A stretch of DNA of 64,000 nucleotides from RGIG8124 sp045130665 (GTDB lineage: Bacteria; Bacillota; Clostridia; Christensenellales; CAG-917): contig JBGUQC010000003.1 of assembly GCA_045130665.1 (NCBI GenBank), positions 248,001 to 312,000 of the forward strand, written 5' to 3'. The notes below the pieces were generated by a model that saw only the letters and a list, made by a program, of their open reading frames with translations, was not told where the DNA came from and did not search any database. Below are positions 44,637 through 52,705 of the stretch, in pieces. How positions within the stretch are numbered: the first letter of the stretch is position 1; the number at the start of each line of letters is the position of its first letter. Position numbers and translations under genes: made by a program.

Positions 44637-44998
44637 GGGGGCGTTCCGTATTCGATATTGTGTTTGAATCAGATTAAGCATGTCGTAGAGAGGCTACGTA
44701 AAAAACAAAATTAAACTTTGAATTGACAAAGAAACAAAAACATTGAGTTCTCAAAGACTCGCAATGGCTGCATAATTGACAGCCTCATCGCCCTAGGGTT
44801 TTCTGTTCCCTTAGCAAGCGGTGTCATAAAAACAGACAACGCAATTTGAGTGTTCGGTAGAATTGTTGTTATTACGAACTTTTCAATCACAGGCTTGTAG
44901 GCGAACCGGTGTGAGAGAACTTAAGACACCAACTAAACATGTAGAAGTTTTTGTGGATGACATGGTAGACAGGAGTTAGACTCTCCTCGCCTCCACCA
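44637..44998 (+). ncRNA. ssrA: transfer-messenger RNA (tmRNA)
   Basis: The RNA starts GGGGGCG and ends CGCCTCC-ACCA, so the 7-bp acceptor stem closes with one G-U pair and CCA is encoded. The T-arm near the 3' end is AGGAG-TTAGACT-CTCCT; the loop has A where most have C. A stop codon TAA (44773-44775) lies in the loop of a GGCTG/CAGCC stem, the usual helix 5 arrangement. Reading back in that frame, the first upstream stop is at 44719. The most plausible resume codon is GAC 44725, giving the tag DKETKTLSSQRLAMAA. The tmRNA call is firm; the first tag residue is inferred. It rescues stalled ribosomes with SmpB. Confidence 0.95.
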
Positions 44999-45006
44999 AA
45001 AGTATG

Positions 45007-45032
45007 ATCTCTGATTATATCAGAGATTTTTT
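45007..45032 (+). terminator. terminator of ssrA
   Basis: ATCTCTGAT (45007-45015), loop TAT, ATCAGAGAT (45019-45027), continuing into a T-run. Confidence 0.9.
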
Positions 45033-45040
45033 ATTAGATA

Positions 45041-45069
45041 GTGACTTATTTGTTTGTTTTTGATATAAT
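45041..45069 (+). promoter_or_regulatory. promoter of the DUF1294 gene
   Basis: GTGACT (45041-45046), 17 bases, and an extended -10 TGATATAAT (TATAAT 45064-45069). Confidence 0.55.
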
Positions 45070-45092
45070 TATATGCAAATTAGGAGTTGAAT

Positions 45093-45395
45093 ATGACAAA
45101 CAATGTTATTTTATTAATCGCGTACGTGGCATTCCTATTTATAATGTCTATAGTAGCATTCGCACTTTTTCTTAAGGATAAGAAAATGGCAACATCTGGC
45201 GGTGGTCCAGTAAGAATCAAAGAAAAGACACTCCTTGCAACATGTGTATTCGGTGGAGCATTTGGTGGATTTATAGGTAGATTGGTTGCACATCATAAAA
45301 CCAATAAGGGTTATTTCTCACTTACAATTATTGCAAGTTTACTATCTGAAATAATCGTTCTCGCAGTACTTATTGTGCTTGCATTCTTTGCTTAA
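45093..45395 (+). CDS. DUF1294 family small membrane protein
   Basis: This 100-residue protein has an N-terminal helix (about 5-28), the DUF1294-type central motif VRIKEKTLLATCVFGGAFGGFIGRL, a HHKTNKGYF motif and a C-terminal helix. The family is small, membrane-bound and of unknown role. ATG 45093 has AGGAG 6 bases upstream; a TTG at 45087 is in frame. The next small membrane protein follows after 11 bases. Confidence 0.8.
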   Translation: MTNNVILLIAYVAFLFIMSIVAFALFLKDKKMATSGGGPVRIKEKTLLATCVFGGAFGGFIGRLVAHHKTNKGYFSLTIIASLLSEIIVLAVLIVLAFFA

Positions 45396-45406
45396 GGAGG
45401 TAAATT

Positions 45407-45655
45407 ATGGCTAATAAGAATAATCAATCTTCATTAGAAAGATCACATTCAAAGAAATCAAATGCCAAATTAACTTTCTTAGTTATTCTTGGTGCAATCG
45501 GATTTGCACTTCTATGGTTAGGAGTTGGACTCCTTGTTAAAGGTGCAGTTCCATACGTTTCAATTAACATTTATTATGTGGGATTCCCATTACTTGGTGT
45601 TGGTGTTGTACTTTTAATCTTATCTTACATAGCAGTAGCAAAATTTACTAGGTAG
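45407..45655 (+). CDS. small two-helix membrane protein, unknown
   Basis: This 82-residue protein has a basic, polar N-terminus (about 1-21, ANKNNQSSLERSHSKKSNAK) and two hydrophobic helices (about 22-45 and 52-77). I do not recognise it. A strong AAGGAGG ribosome site and tight linkage to the DUF1294 gene support expression. A terminator follows. Confidence 0.7.
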   Translation: MANKNNQSSLERSHSKKSNAKLTFLVILGAIGFALLWLGVGLLVKGAVPYVSINIYYVGFPLLGVGVVLLILSYIAVAKFTR

Positions 45656-45678
45656 AAAATAAAAACAAAGTTTTTAAC

Positions 45679-45711
45679 TAAGCACTCTGCATAAGGGTGC
45701 TTAATTTTTTT
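45679..45711 (+). terminator. terminator after the small membrane proteins
   Basis: TAAGCAC (45679-45685) pairs with GTGCTTA (45697-45703), followed by a run of seven T. Confidence 0.8.
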
Positions 45712-45717
45712 AAATAA

Positions 45718-45772
45718 ATATGAACAACTATTCATTTTTTACTTTACAAATATGAACGGATATTCATATAAT
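45718..45772 (+). promoter_or_regulatory. promoter and two SmtB/ArsR-type operators
   Basis: TTTACA (45743-45748) and TATAAT (45767-45772) are spaced by 18 bases. Two inverted repeats share the half-site ATATGAA-N6-TTCAT: site 1 at 45718-45737 and site 2, a perfect ATATGAA-CGGATA-TTCATAT, at 45750-45769 within the promoter. Their centres are 32 bases apart, about three helical turns. The 12-2-12-like layout matches known zinc/cadmium sensor operators. Confidence 0.8.
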
Positions 45773-45794
45773 ATAAGCGATAGGAGAAAAAACA

Positions 45795-46133
45795 ATGTAT
45801 ATAAATGAAAAAGTAGTTATTCAAATGCAAGACACCCTAAAGATAGCAGGGGACGCAACAAGAATTAAAATCTTATCTTGTTTACTTGATGAGTTTGATT
45901 CTCATGATGGAGCATCTCACTTAATTGAAAAGAGTGTTAATGACATTGCACTTCAAATAGGAGCTTCTCAATCTTTAGTTAGCCACCAATTAAAGGTTTT
46001 AAAAGATGGGGACTTTGTTAAGTGTAATAAAGATGGAACAAAAATCTATTATTCTCTTAAAGATGAACACGTTAGAGAAATAATAAAAATCACATACGAG
46101 CATGTATTAGAGAGGGCCGAAGAAAATGATTAA
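45795..46133 (+). CDS. ArsR/SmtB-family zinc-responsive repressor
   Basis: This 112-residue winged-helix repressor has its recognition helix in IGASQSLVSHQLKVLKDGDFV. The C-terminal helix carries Asp90, His92, His103 and Glu106 (DEH ... EHVLE), the exact spacing of the alpha-5 zinc site of SmtB (D-x-H-N10-H-x-x-E). The alpha-3N cysteine motif of cadmium/lead sensors is absent. It should release its operators upon zinc binding. It overlaps the ATPase gene by 8 bases. Confidence 0.88.
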   Translation: MYINEKVVIQMQDTLKIAGDATRIKILSCLLDEFDSHDGASHLIEKSVNDIALQIGASQSLVSHQLKVLKDGDFVKCNKDGTKIYYSLKDEHVREIIKITYEHVLERAEEND

Positions 46134-48273
46134 GAAGACTTATATTATTACTGGATTTGGTTGTGCTCACTGCGCAGCAAAAACTGAGGCACATTTAAAT
46201 AAGCATCCAAATATTCAAATGGCAACGATAGACTTTTCATCAGATAAGTTATTCATTGTTTATGAGAATGAAGAGATGTCTATAGATGAACTTTTAAAGG
46301 TTATTGCAGAAGTTGAGGATGACGAAGTAACCATTTTAAGCAACGATGTACCAAGACCAAAGGTTAAAATCATAGATAAAAATGTCATTATGCTGTTCAT
46401 AAGAATAGCAATAACTATTGCAATAATGATTATTGCTCATACAGCTTTAATGGATGATAAATATTTCTGGTATGTGTTTGGTATGTACCTTGCTGGAATG
46501 ATTATTATTTCCTATGACATTTTATGGAGAATTATTAAAAATATCAGATATAGACAAAATCCAATTGATGAGTATCTACTCATTATGTTGGCATCCATAG
46601 GAGCATTCCTGGTTGGAACACTCCAAAGACATTCTATGGAATTCATGGAGTCTACAATGGTTGCTCTTTTATTCCAAGTTGGTGCAATTATTAAGCATGT
46701 TGCAACTAATAAGAGTAAGGAAGCAGTTCAAGGTGCTCTAGATCTTAGAGTAAACAATGCAAGCTTGGTAACTGAGAAGGGAATCCAAATAGTTCAACCA
46801 AAAGATTTAAAGATTGGAGATATCATCGTTGTTACTGCAGGAGAGCTCATACCAATAGATGGTGTTGTAGATAGTGGAGACTGTTTAATAGATACTTCTT
46901 CATTAACAGGAGAATTTGTACCAATTGAAGGAAAGGTTGGAGATGAAGTATTTAGTGGTTGCTTAATTAAGAGTGGTTCAATCAATGTAAAAGTAACAAA
47001 AGAATACTCAGAATCCACAACTTCTAAGATTGTAAATCTTATCTCAGAAGCTGGAGCTAAAAAATCTAAGGCAGATGAGTTCGTAACTAAGTTTGCTAGA
47101 TGGTATACGCCAATTGTATTCGTTGTATCTATTTTAACGGGAATAATTGCATCCGCTGTAACATCAGATTGGTATACCTGGATGATCTTAGGACTTAAGA
47201 TGTTATTAGTTGCTTGTCCATGTGCAATTGTTATTTCTGCTCCTATGGCATATTACTGCTCAATAGGTCTTGCAAGTAAGAACGGAATTGTAATAAAGAG
47301 CAGCAATTATTTAGATGAGCTAAATAAACTTAAAAAAGTTGTAACCGACAAAACTGGAACATTAACTCATGGCAACTTCCAAATAGTTGAAGTTCATACA
47401 AATAACTGCTCTGAAGAAGAATTATTGCATTCATTATTTAAAGCCGAGATGCTTTCTAAACATCCAATTGGAAAAGCTATTTGTAGTAATGCGGAAATAG
47501 ATTGTAAGCATGTAACAGTAGAGAATTTCAACGAAATTCCTGGATATGGTGTTGAATGCGATAGTGAAGGTAAACACATAATTGCTGGTAATACAAAATT
47601 CTTAGATAAGAATAATGTTAAATATGAGTTAGAAGATGTTAAAGGAACTGTTGTTCATTGCGCAGTAGATAGTGAATATAAAGGATTTGTAATCCTTTCA
47701 GACCAAGTAAAAGAAGATGCAGCAGAGCTTATCTCTGATTTAAAGTCAAAGGATATAGATGTTGTTCTATTAACTGGTGATAAAGAAGAAAATGCTAAAG
47801 AACTCTGTGATAACCTTGGAATTAACAAATATTATAGCGAATTATTGCCAGAACAAAAGATAGAATATCTTAATAAAGAAAAAGGTAAGGGATATACCGT
47901 TGCTTTTGTTGGCGATGGAATGAACGATGCAGCTTCTATTAAGAATGCTGATGTAGGATTTGCTATGGGTGGTGTTGGTAGTGATGTCGCAGTAGATAGT
48001 GCTGATGTGGTCATCATGACAGACAAACCAAAGAAGATATTTGACACGTATAGAATTGCGAAAATCGCAAGACATACCGCAATATTCAATGTTGTATTTG
48101 CCCTCGTTGTAAAATTCACAATTGAGCTATATGCAATTATCTCAAGTTTATTAGGACATGGAGAATTGCTGCCAATGTGGGGAGCAGTTATTGCAGATAC
48201 GGGATTAACAGTACTCTTAATCCTCAACTCAATGCTTATTCTTTATAGAAAGATAGACAAAAAGAAAAAATAA
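46126..48273 (+). CDS. P1B-type metal-transporting ATPase (Zn/Cd/Co exporter)
   Basis: This 715-residue pump has an N-terminal HMA domain (GFGCAHCAAKTEAHL, metal-binding CxxC at about residues 13-16) and about eight membrane helices. It shows the transmembrane metal motif LLVACPCAIVIS, the phosphorylation site VVTDKTGTLTHG, the SKHPIG nucleotide motif and VAFVGDGMNDAASI. The CPC type with the linked SmtB-like sensor points to zinc (or cadmium/lead) export rather than copper. The symbol zntA/cadA is not assigned because specificity is inferred. Confidence 0.92.
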   Translation: MIKKTYIITGFGCAHCAAKTEAHLNKHPNIQMATIDFSSDKLFIVYENEEMSIDELLKVIAEVEDDEVTILSNDVPRPKVKIIDKNVIMLFIRIAITIAIMIIAHTALMDDKYFWYVFGMYLAGMIIISYDILWRIIKNIRYRQNPIDEYLLIMLASIGAFLVGTLQRHSMEFMESTMVALLFQVGAIIKHVATNKSKEAVQGALDLRVNNASLVTEKGIQIVQPKDLKIGDIIVVTAGELIPIDGVVDSGDCLIDTSSLTGEFVPIEGKVGDEVFSGCLIKSGSINVKVTKEYSESTTSKIVNLISEAGAKKSKADEFVTKFARWYTPIVFVVSILTGIIASAVTSDWYTWMILGLKMLLVACPCAIVISAPMAYYCSIGLASKNGIVIKSSNYLDELNKLKKVVTDKTGTLTHGNFQIVEVHTNNCSEEELLHSLFKAEMLSKHPIGKAICSNAEIDCKHVTVENFNEIPGYGVECDSEGKHIIAGNTKFLDKNNVKYELEDVKGTVVHCAVDSEYKGFVILSDQVKEDAAELISDLKSKDIDVVLLTGDKEENAKELCDNLGINKYYSELLPEQKIEYLNKEKGKGYTVAFVGDGMNDAASIKNADVGFAMGGVGSDVAVDSADVVIMTDKPKKIFDTYRIAKIARHTAIFNVVFALVVKFTIELYAIISSLLGHGELLPMWGAVIADTGLTVLLILNSMLILYRKIDKKKK

Positions 48274-48278
48274 AAATT

Positions 48279-48306
48279 AAGGTGTCTCAAGCGAGGCACC
48301 TTTTTT
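48279..48306. terminator. bidirectional terminator between the metal ATPase and tetR
   Basis: AAGGTGTCTC (48279-48288), loop AAGC, GAGGCACCTT (48293-48302), then T on the plus strand and, read the other way, an AT-rich T-run after the tetR stop. Confidence 0.85.
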
Positions 48307-48307
48307 A

Positions 48308-48862
48308 TTATTGTAAGTTAACTAATTTGAAGTAGTAAGACGCAATATTTTCTGGCGTTTCTACGCAATTGTTTTCCTTAATCCACCATTGAACTAGTTC
48401 CATCAATGATGTAACTAGATGGTTCAAATATATCTCTTTTGGAATACTTATACTCATATCTTCAACTTTTATGTTTGCTTCAAATAATTTGTCCAAGTGA
48501 TCTCTTAAATCTTCTAGGAATATATCGTGAGATTCGGATGAAAGAATACCAAAAATAACTTCTTTATCTTCGCTAAGATGATATAGCATGTGAACAATGC
48601 GGTGAGTGAAGTCTTGCATCTTAGAAAAGTCATGATGACGCTCTGCATGTAAATCTTCATCTGTGATGTGCGCAAATATACCGCTAGATATAGAATCTAG
48701 AACTTCTTCTTTGCTCTTGAAATGATCATAGAATGTTGCTCTTCCAACATCGGCGGTATCAATTATATCCTGTACGGATATATCTGAGTATTTTTTCTCT
48801 TTAATTAATTCTTCGAATGCACCTTTTATTGCTTTTACCGTTTTTGCTTTTCTTCTATCCAT
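48308..48862 (-). CDS. TetR-family regulator
   Basis: This 184-residue regulator has an N-terminal TetR helix-turn-helix (ISVQDIIDTADVGRATFYDHFKSKEEVL, about residues 26-53) and an all-helical ligand domain with a His-rich stretch (about 75-95). ATG 48862 has GGAG 6 bases upstream; a TTG at 48874 is in frame. It diverges from the metal-chelate transporter, and palindromes in the shared region make it the likely local repressor. The ligand is unknown. Confidence 0.88.
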   Translation of the reverse strand: MDRRKAKTVKAIKGAFEELIKEKKYSDISVQDIIDTADVGRATFYDHFKSKEEVLDSISSGIFAHITDEDLHAERHHDFSKMQDFTHRIVHMLYHLSEDKEVIFGILSSESHDIFLEDLRDHLDKLFEANIKVEDMSISIPKEIYLNHLVTSLMELVQWWIKENNCVETPENIASYYFKLVNLQ

Positions 48863-48897
48863 AGTCTGCTCCAAACAAATTATATGTTTCCGAACTA

Positions 48898-48925
48898 ATT
48901 ATACACAATTGTACATCAATTTCAA
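48898..48925 (-). promoter_or_regulatory. promoter of tetR
   Basis: On the minus strand TTGAAA (48920-48925) and TATAAT (48898-48903) are spaced by 16 bases. A perfect palindrome TTCAAG-A-CTTGAA (48921-48933) covers the -35. Confidence 0.6.
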
Positions 48926-48942
48926 GACTTGAAAAATTGGTG

Positions 48943-48999
48943 TTGACACGTAGATATAAATATATCTATAATAAACCGAACAAAAATAATAAAATTGTT
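48943..48999 (+). promoter_or_regulatory. promoter and palindromic operators of the metal-chelate transporter
   Basis: TTGACA (48943-48948) and TATAAT (48967-48972) are spaced by 18 bases. The spacer and start of the -10 form a perfect 18-bp palindrome, TAGATATAAATATATCTA (48951-48968), a probable TetR operator. GAACAA-N11-TTGTTC follows at about 48978-49000 in the leader. The leader is about 55 bases long, without a Shine-Dalgarno before the ATG at 49034. Confidence 0.75.
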
Positions 49000-49033
49000 C
49001 AAAAACATAATAAATTACTAGTTTTATTCAAAA

Positions 49034-50092
49034 ATGACAGAACAATTGCAAAATAAGATAGACGGATATAAAAAACTTGTGACAAGAAATTGGATTATTA
49101 TAATCTCTTTGCTTGTTGCAGTTTTTATTTTTGCAATTATATCTGCATTCATTGGACAAGCTAAATTATCATTTGTTGAAACTTTAAAAGCATTTTTTGG
49201 AAGTGGTAGAGCAGTTAATGTAAGAATTGTTTGGTATATTAGAATGCCAAGGATAATAGCTGCAATTATTGTAGGTTTTGGCTTAGCTATTTCTGGTCAT
49301 ATTATGCAAACAACTCTTCAAAATCCACTTGCATCTCCAACATCTTTAGGCGTTTCTAACGCAGCAGTTTTTGGCGCCAACATAGCGATTTTATGTGGTG
49401 CTGGATCTTTTGCCGGAGCAGGTGGTAGATTAAATATTAACAATCCATATGTTATTGCAGTGGCTGCATTCATTTTTGCATTTGGCGTTGTTCTACTTAT
49501 AGTAGGGCTATCTAAATTTAGACACTTTTCTCCAACAACAGTAATTCTTTTAGGTGTTGCTGCAACAAGTTTATTTGCTGCACTTACAACCCTAGTTCAA
49601 TATCTTGCAAATGACCAAGTATTATCTGCAATGGTTTATTGGAGTTTTGGTGATTTATCTAGAGCAACATATCTTAAGATATACATTATGCTTGGATGTG
49701 TAGTCCCATCCTTTATTGTTTTTTATATCCTTCGTTGGAAATATAATGCAATTGGTGGTGGAGATGAACTAGCTAAATCTTTAGGTATTAGAATTAGTGT
49801 AGTTAGAGTTGTATCAATGCTTCTAGCATCTTTAATTACTGCGGTTTGCGTATCCTTTGTTGGTATTATTGGATTCGTTGGAATTATTTGTCCGCAGTTT
49901 TTAAAGAGATTCATGGGCTCAGATAGTAGATTCCTATTGCCAGCATCTGGATTAATGGGCGCTTGCTTATTAATTGTTTCAGATACTATTGCACGTGTAA
50001 TTGTTCCAGGTATGGATCTTCCTGTTGGTGCAATTACTGCAATTATTGGAACACCAGTATTTGTTTACATCTTATTAAGGAGAGAAAAGTAA
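49034..50092 (+). CDS. iron-complex-type ABC transporter permease (FecCD family)
   Basis: This 352-residue permease has about ten membrane helices. FecCD landmarks are VWYIRMPRIIAAIIVGFGLAISG, MQTTLQNPLASPTSLGVSNAA and the C-terminal FVGIIGFVGIICPQFLKRFMG. It imports siderophores, haem, cobalamin or other metal complexes. It begins the four-gene operon opposite tetR. No clear ribosome binding site is seen before ATG 49034, so the exact start is somewhat uncertain. Confidence 0.93.
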   Translation: MTEQLQNKIDGYKKLVTRNWIIIISLLVAVFIFAIISAFIGQAKLSFVETLKAFFGSGRAVNVRIVWYIRMPRIIAAIIVGFGLAISGHIMQTTLQNPLASPTSLGVSNAAVFGANIAILCGAGSFAGAGGRLNINNPYVIAVAAFIFAFGVVLLIVGLSKFRHFSPTTVILLGVAATSLFAALTTLVQYLANDQVLSAMVYWSFGDLSRATYLKIYIMLGCVVPSFIVFYILRWKYNAIGGGDELAKSLGIRISVVRVVSMLLASLITAVCVSFVGIIGFVGIICPQFLKRFMGSDSRFLLPASGLMGACLLIVSDTIARVIVPGMDLPVGAITAIIGTPVFVYILLRREK

Positions 50093-50093
50093 T

Positions 50094-50864
50094 ATGGGTA
50101 TTATTCTAGATATAAAGAATTTAACATTTGCTTATGAAAAGAAAATTATCTTAGATAATGTTTCTTTCTCCTTAAATGAGGGTGAGGTTGGGGTACTTGT
50201 TGGTCTTAATGGTGCTGGAAAAACAACTATCTTAAAGAACATTGCAAACATAGTTAAAACAAAACAAGGTGAAATAATTTTAGATGGCAAGAATAAAAAT
50301 GATTATAAGCCTAACGAATATGCATCAAAGATAGCATATGTTCCACAAATTATTAACTATGAAAGTGCAACTGTTATAGACACAATTCTAATTGGAAGAA
50401 TACCTATGTTCTATACACCTTCAAAAGAAGACTATGAAAAAGTATATGAGGTTATAGAGCAATTGCATATTGAGCATTTAGCAATGGAGAATGTTCAAAA
50501 GTTATCTGGCGGTGAAAAACAAAAGATAGCAATTGCAAGAGCACTTGCAGGTGAAGCTAAACTTATGCTGTTCGATGAACCAACAGCAAATCTTGATTTA
50601 AAGGGACAATACGAGACCATGTCGCTAATAAGATCTTTAAAAGAGAAAGGAGTTAGCATCCTAATTAGTATGCATGATATTAATCATGCACTTGATGTTG
50701 GAGACAACTTCATAGTTCTTAAAGATAAAAAAGTTTTATGTACGGGAAATGAAGAAATCATGACAGAAGATCTATTGCATGAAGTTTATGGAATGGATTT
50801 TGAAATGGTTGAACATGGAAATAAAAAACACTTTCACATAAAAGGAGAGGAACACAATGACTAA
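50094..50864 (+). CDS. iron-complex-type ABC transporter ATPase (FepC-like)
   Basis: This 256-residue ATPase has Walker A VGLNGAGKTTILKN, the Q-loop YVPQIINYE, signature LSGGEKQKIAIARALAG and Walker B LMLFDEPTANLDL. It begins one base after the permease gene and overlaps the binding-protein gene by 8 bases. The C-terminus is His/Lys-rich (EHGNKKHFHIKGEE), which may bind metal. Confidence 0.93.
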   Translation: MGIILDIKNLTFAYEKKIILDNVSFSLNEGEVGVLVGLNGAGKTTILKNIANIVKTKQGEIILDGKNKNDYKPNEYASKIAYVPQIINYESATVIDTILIGRIPMFYTPSKEDYEKVYEVIEQLHIEHLAMENVQKLSGGEKQKIAIARALAGEAKLMLFDEPTANLDLKGQYETMSLIRSLKEKGVSILISMHDINHALDVGDNFIVLKDKKVLCTGNEEIMTEDLLHEVYGMDFEMVEHGNKKHFHIKGEEHND

Positions 50865-52017
50865 TAGTTTAGTAAAAAAACTGACAATTACTATTTTAGT
50901 AGTAGTACTTTTAGTAGCATGTCTTTCAATATTTGCAGCATGTAATGGTGATGTACTTGATGTAGACATCACATTTACAGATTTGCAAGGAAGAGAAATT
51001 ACCGTTAATCCAAGCAAGATTAATAAAATTGTTTGCGTAGGTGCAGGCGCTTTAAGACTTTATTCATATGTAGGAACTATGGATAAACTTTGTGCTGTTG
51101 AAGAAATTGAGGGAAGTAGAACAGGATTCGTTTCTGTAAGACCTTATCAAATTGCATATGAAGATTTATTCAAAAACCTAATTAAAGAAGGAAAAACAGC
51201 AGGTGCAGGTGGTCCAAAAGCCCAAGTTCTTCAAACTGAAATACTTGCCGCTTTAGAGCCAGACCTTATTTTCTCATGCTTAACACTTGAAACAAGCGCC
51301 ATAGAAGATGCTGAAAAAGCAATTGGCTGCCCAATTGTTACATTGAAATATGGGCAATCAAAAGCATTCTCTAGTGAAATTAAAGAATCTTTAGCAATAA
51401 TTGGTGCAGTATGTTGTACTGAAGATAGAGTTATTGAAATAGTTGCAGCTATGGAAGGAATGAAAAAAGAATTAAGTGCTTATGGTACAGATAAAACAAG
51501 TCCTACTGTTTATTTAGCATGCAACTCTAACTGGGGAAAGAAAGGATTCTTATCTACTTCAAAAAGTTATCCTATATTTACAGCATCTGGAATCAAGAAT
51601 GTTATGGATGAAACTGGAAAAACTATTGGTCAAGATGGATATACAACATGGGAAAATATTATTAATGCAGACATTGATAAGATATTCATTGATGCAGGTG
51701 GCTTAGATATATTTAAAGGTGAATATGATGAGCCAGAAAGCACATATCCAGGAAATTTAGCTCAAATGACAGCTTGGACAGGTAAAGAGGTTTATTTAAT
51801 GATGCCAAATAATGCATATGATGCAAACGTTGAAATGTATTACATTAATGCATACTATGCAGCAAAAATTGCATACGGCGCAGAAATAGATATAGCCTCA
51901 AAGGCAAATGAAATCCTTGACATATTCTATGGCACAGGCAAAGTATCATATGATGATGTTAAGATGTACGGTGGATATCAAAAACTTAACTTACCAGATA
52001 CATGGCCAACAAAATAA
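50857..52017 (+). CDS. metal-chelate ABC transporter substrate-binding lipoprotein
   Basis: This 386-residue lipoprotein has lipobox FAAC with Cys29. The mature part shows the BtuF/FepB-like opening ITFTDLQGREITVNPSKINKIVCVG and a long helix-linked two-lobe layout (ILAALEPDLIFSC, DIDKIFIDAGG). It should bind the metal complex outside the cell and deliver it to the FecCD permease. The C-terminus overlaps the methyltransferase gene by 16 bases. The ligand cannot be told from sequence. Confidence 0.88.
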   Translation: MTNSLVKKLTITILVVVLLVACLSIFAACNGDVLDVDITFTDLQGREITVNPSKINKIVCVGAGALRLYSYVGTMDKLCAVEEIEGSRTGFVSVRPYQIAYEDLFKNLIKEGKTAGAGGPKAQVLQTEILAALEPDLIFSCLTLETSAIEDAEKAIGCPIVTLKYGQSKAFSSEIKESLAIIGAVCCTEDRVIEIVAAMEGMKKELSAYGTDKTSPTVYLACNSNWGKKGFLSTSKSYPIFTASGIKNVMDETGKTIGQDGYTTWENIINADIDKIFIDAGGLDIFKGEYDEPESTYPGNLAQMTAWTGKEVYLMMPNNAYDANVEMYYINAYYAAKIAYGAEIDIASKANEILDIFYGTGKVSYDDVKMYGGYQKLNLPDTWPTK

Positions 52018-52586
52018 CTGAGATAAAAAATAGAGAGTTCTTTAACGAACTATCTAAAACATGGGATTCTACCAATACTGCAAGCACATCAGTATTATTT
52101 GATAATTTACTTATCCATAAGGGGGATAAAGTTCTTGATGTAGCTTGTGGTACTGGGGTTCTCAGTAAGGGTATCTATGAAAGATCTCAATGCCATGTTG
52201 TAGGCATAGATATTTCGGATGAGATGTTGAAAAAGGCCGAAATTAATAATGAGGGAGTAGATGTTGAATATATCAATGAGAGCTTCTATGACTATTCTAG
52301 CGATGGTTATGATATAATCATAATATATAATGCTTTCCCACATTTTATAGACCTAGATGCTTTTAAGATGGCTGTATACAGAAATCTTAAAAATGACGGC
52401 AAATTTATAATTTGTCATTCATTATCTAGAGAAGAACTAAATAAACATCATTCACCTTTAACAAAGGATATATCTCGTGATTTAGTTGAGGTTTCGAAAG
52501 AAGCAGAATTCTTCAAGGATCTATTTATAATAGATACTGCTAAAGAAGATGATCATTCCTTCGTGATTCTAGGCCACAAAAAATAA
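52002..52586 (+). CDS. class I SAM-dependent methyltransferase
   Basis: This 194-residue protein carries the SAM motif GDKVLDVACGTGVLSKGIYE (about residues 38-57), the acidic loop VVGIDISDEML and the post-I motif YDIIIIYNAFPHF. The start lies inside the end of the binding-protein gene (16-base overlap), a strong sign of coupling. The substrate is unknown. A methyltransferase ending a FecCD-type uptake operon suggests processing of the imported metal complex or a metalloid (inference). Confidence 0.85.
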   Translation: MANKITEIKNREFFNELSKTWDSTNTASTSVLFDNLLIHKGDKVLDVACGTGVLSKGIYERSQCHVVGIDISDEMLKKAEINNEGVDVEYINESFYDYSSDGYDIIIIYNAFPHFIDLDAFKMAVYRNLKNDGKFIICHSLSREELNKHHSPLTKDISRDLVEVSKEAEFFKDLFIIDTAKEDDHSFVILGHKK

Positions 52587-52640
52587 TAATTAAAATAGTA
52601 TTAGACAGATGATAATAGTTTACTTGTGAACGAATATCGT

Positions 52641-52670
52641 TTGTCTTTTATTATACTTTGGAGTATAATA
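52641..52670 (+). promoter_or_regulatory. promoter and palindrome of the InlB-repeat lipoprotein
   Basis: TTGTCT (52641-52646) and TATAAT (52664-52669) are spaced by 17 bases. TATTATACT-TTGG-AGTATAATA (52649-52670) is a perfect 9-bp inverted repeat covering the spacer and -10. A second short one, AACGA-ATA-TCGTT, lies at 52629-52641. Confidence 0.65.
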
Positions 52671-52705
52671 TTAAATACTTAGCAAAAACAAAGGAGGCAT
52701 AAAAA

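Noticed and set aside
44637..44998. Protein-coding reading of the clpB-DUF1294 gap
   Set aside because: The region is fully explained by tmRNA; no frame longer than the tag is credible.
48978..49000. Fur box in the leader of the metal-chelate transporter
   Set aside because: GAACAA-N11-TTGTTC does not fit the GATAATGATAATCATTATC pattern.
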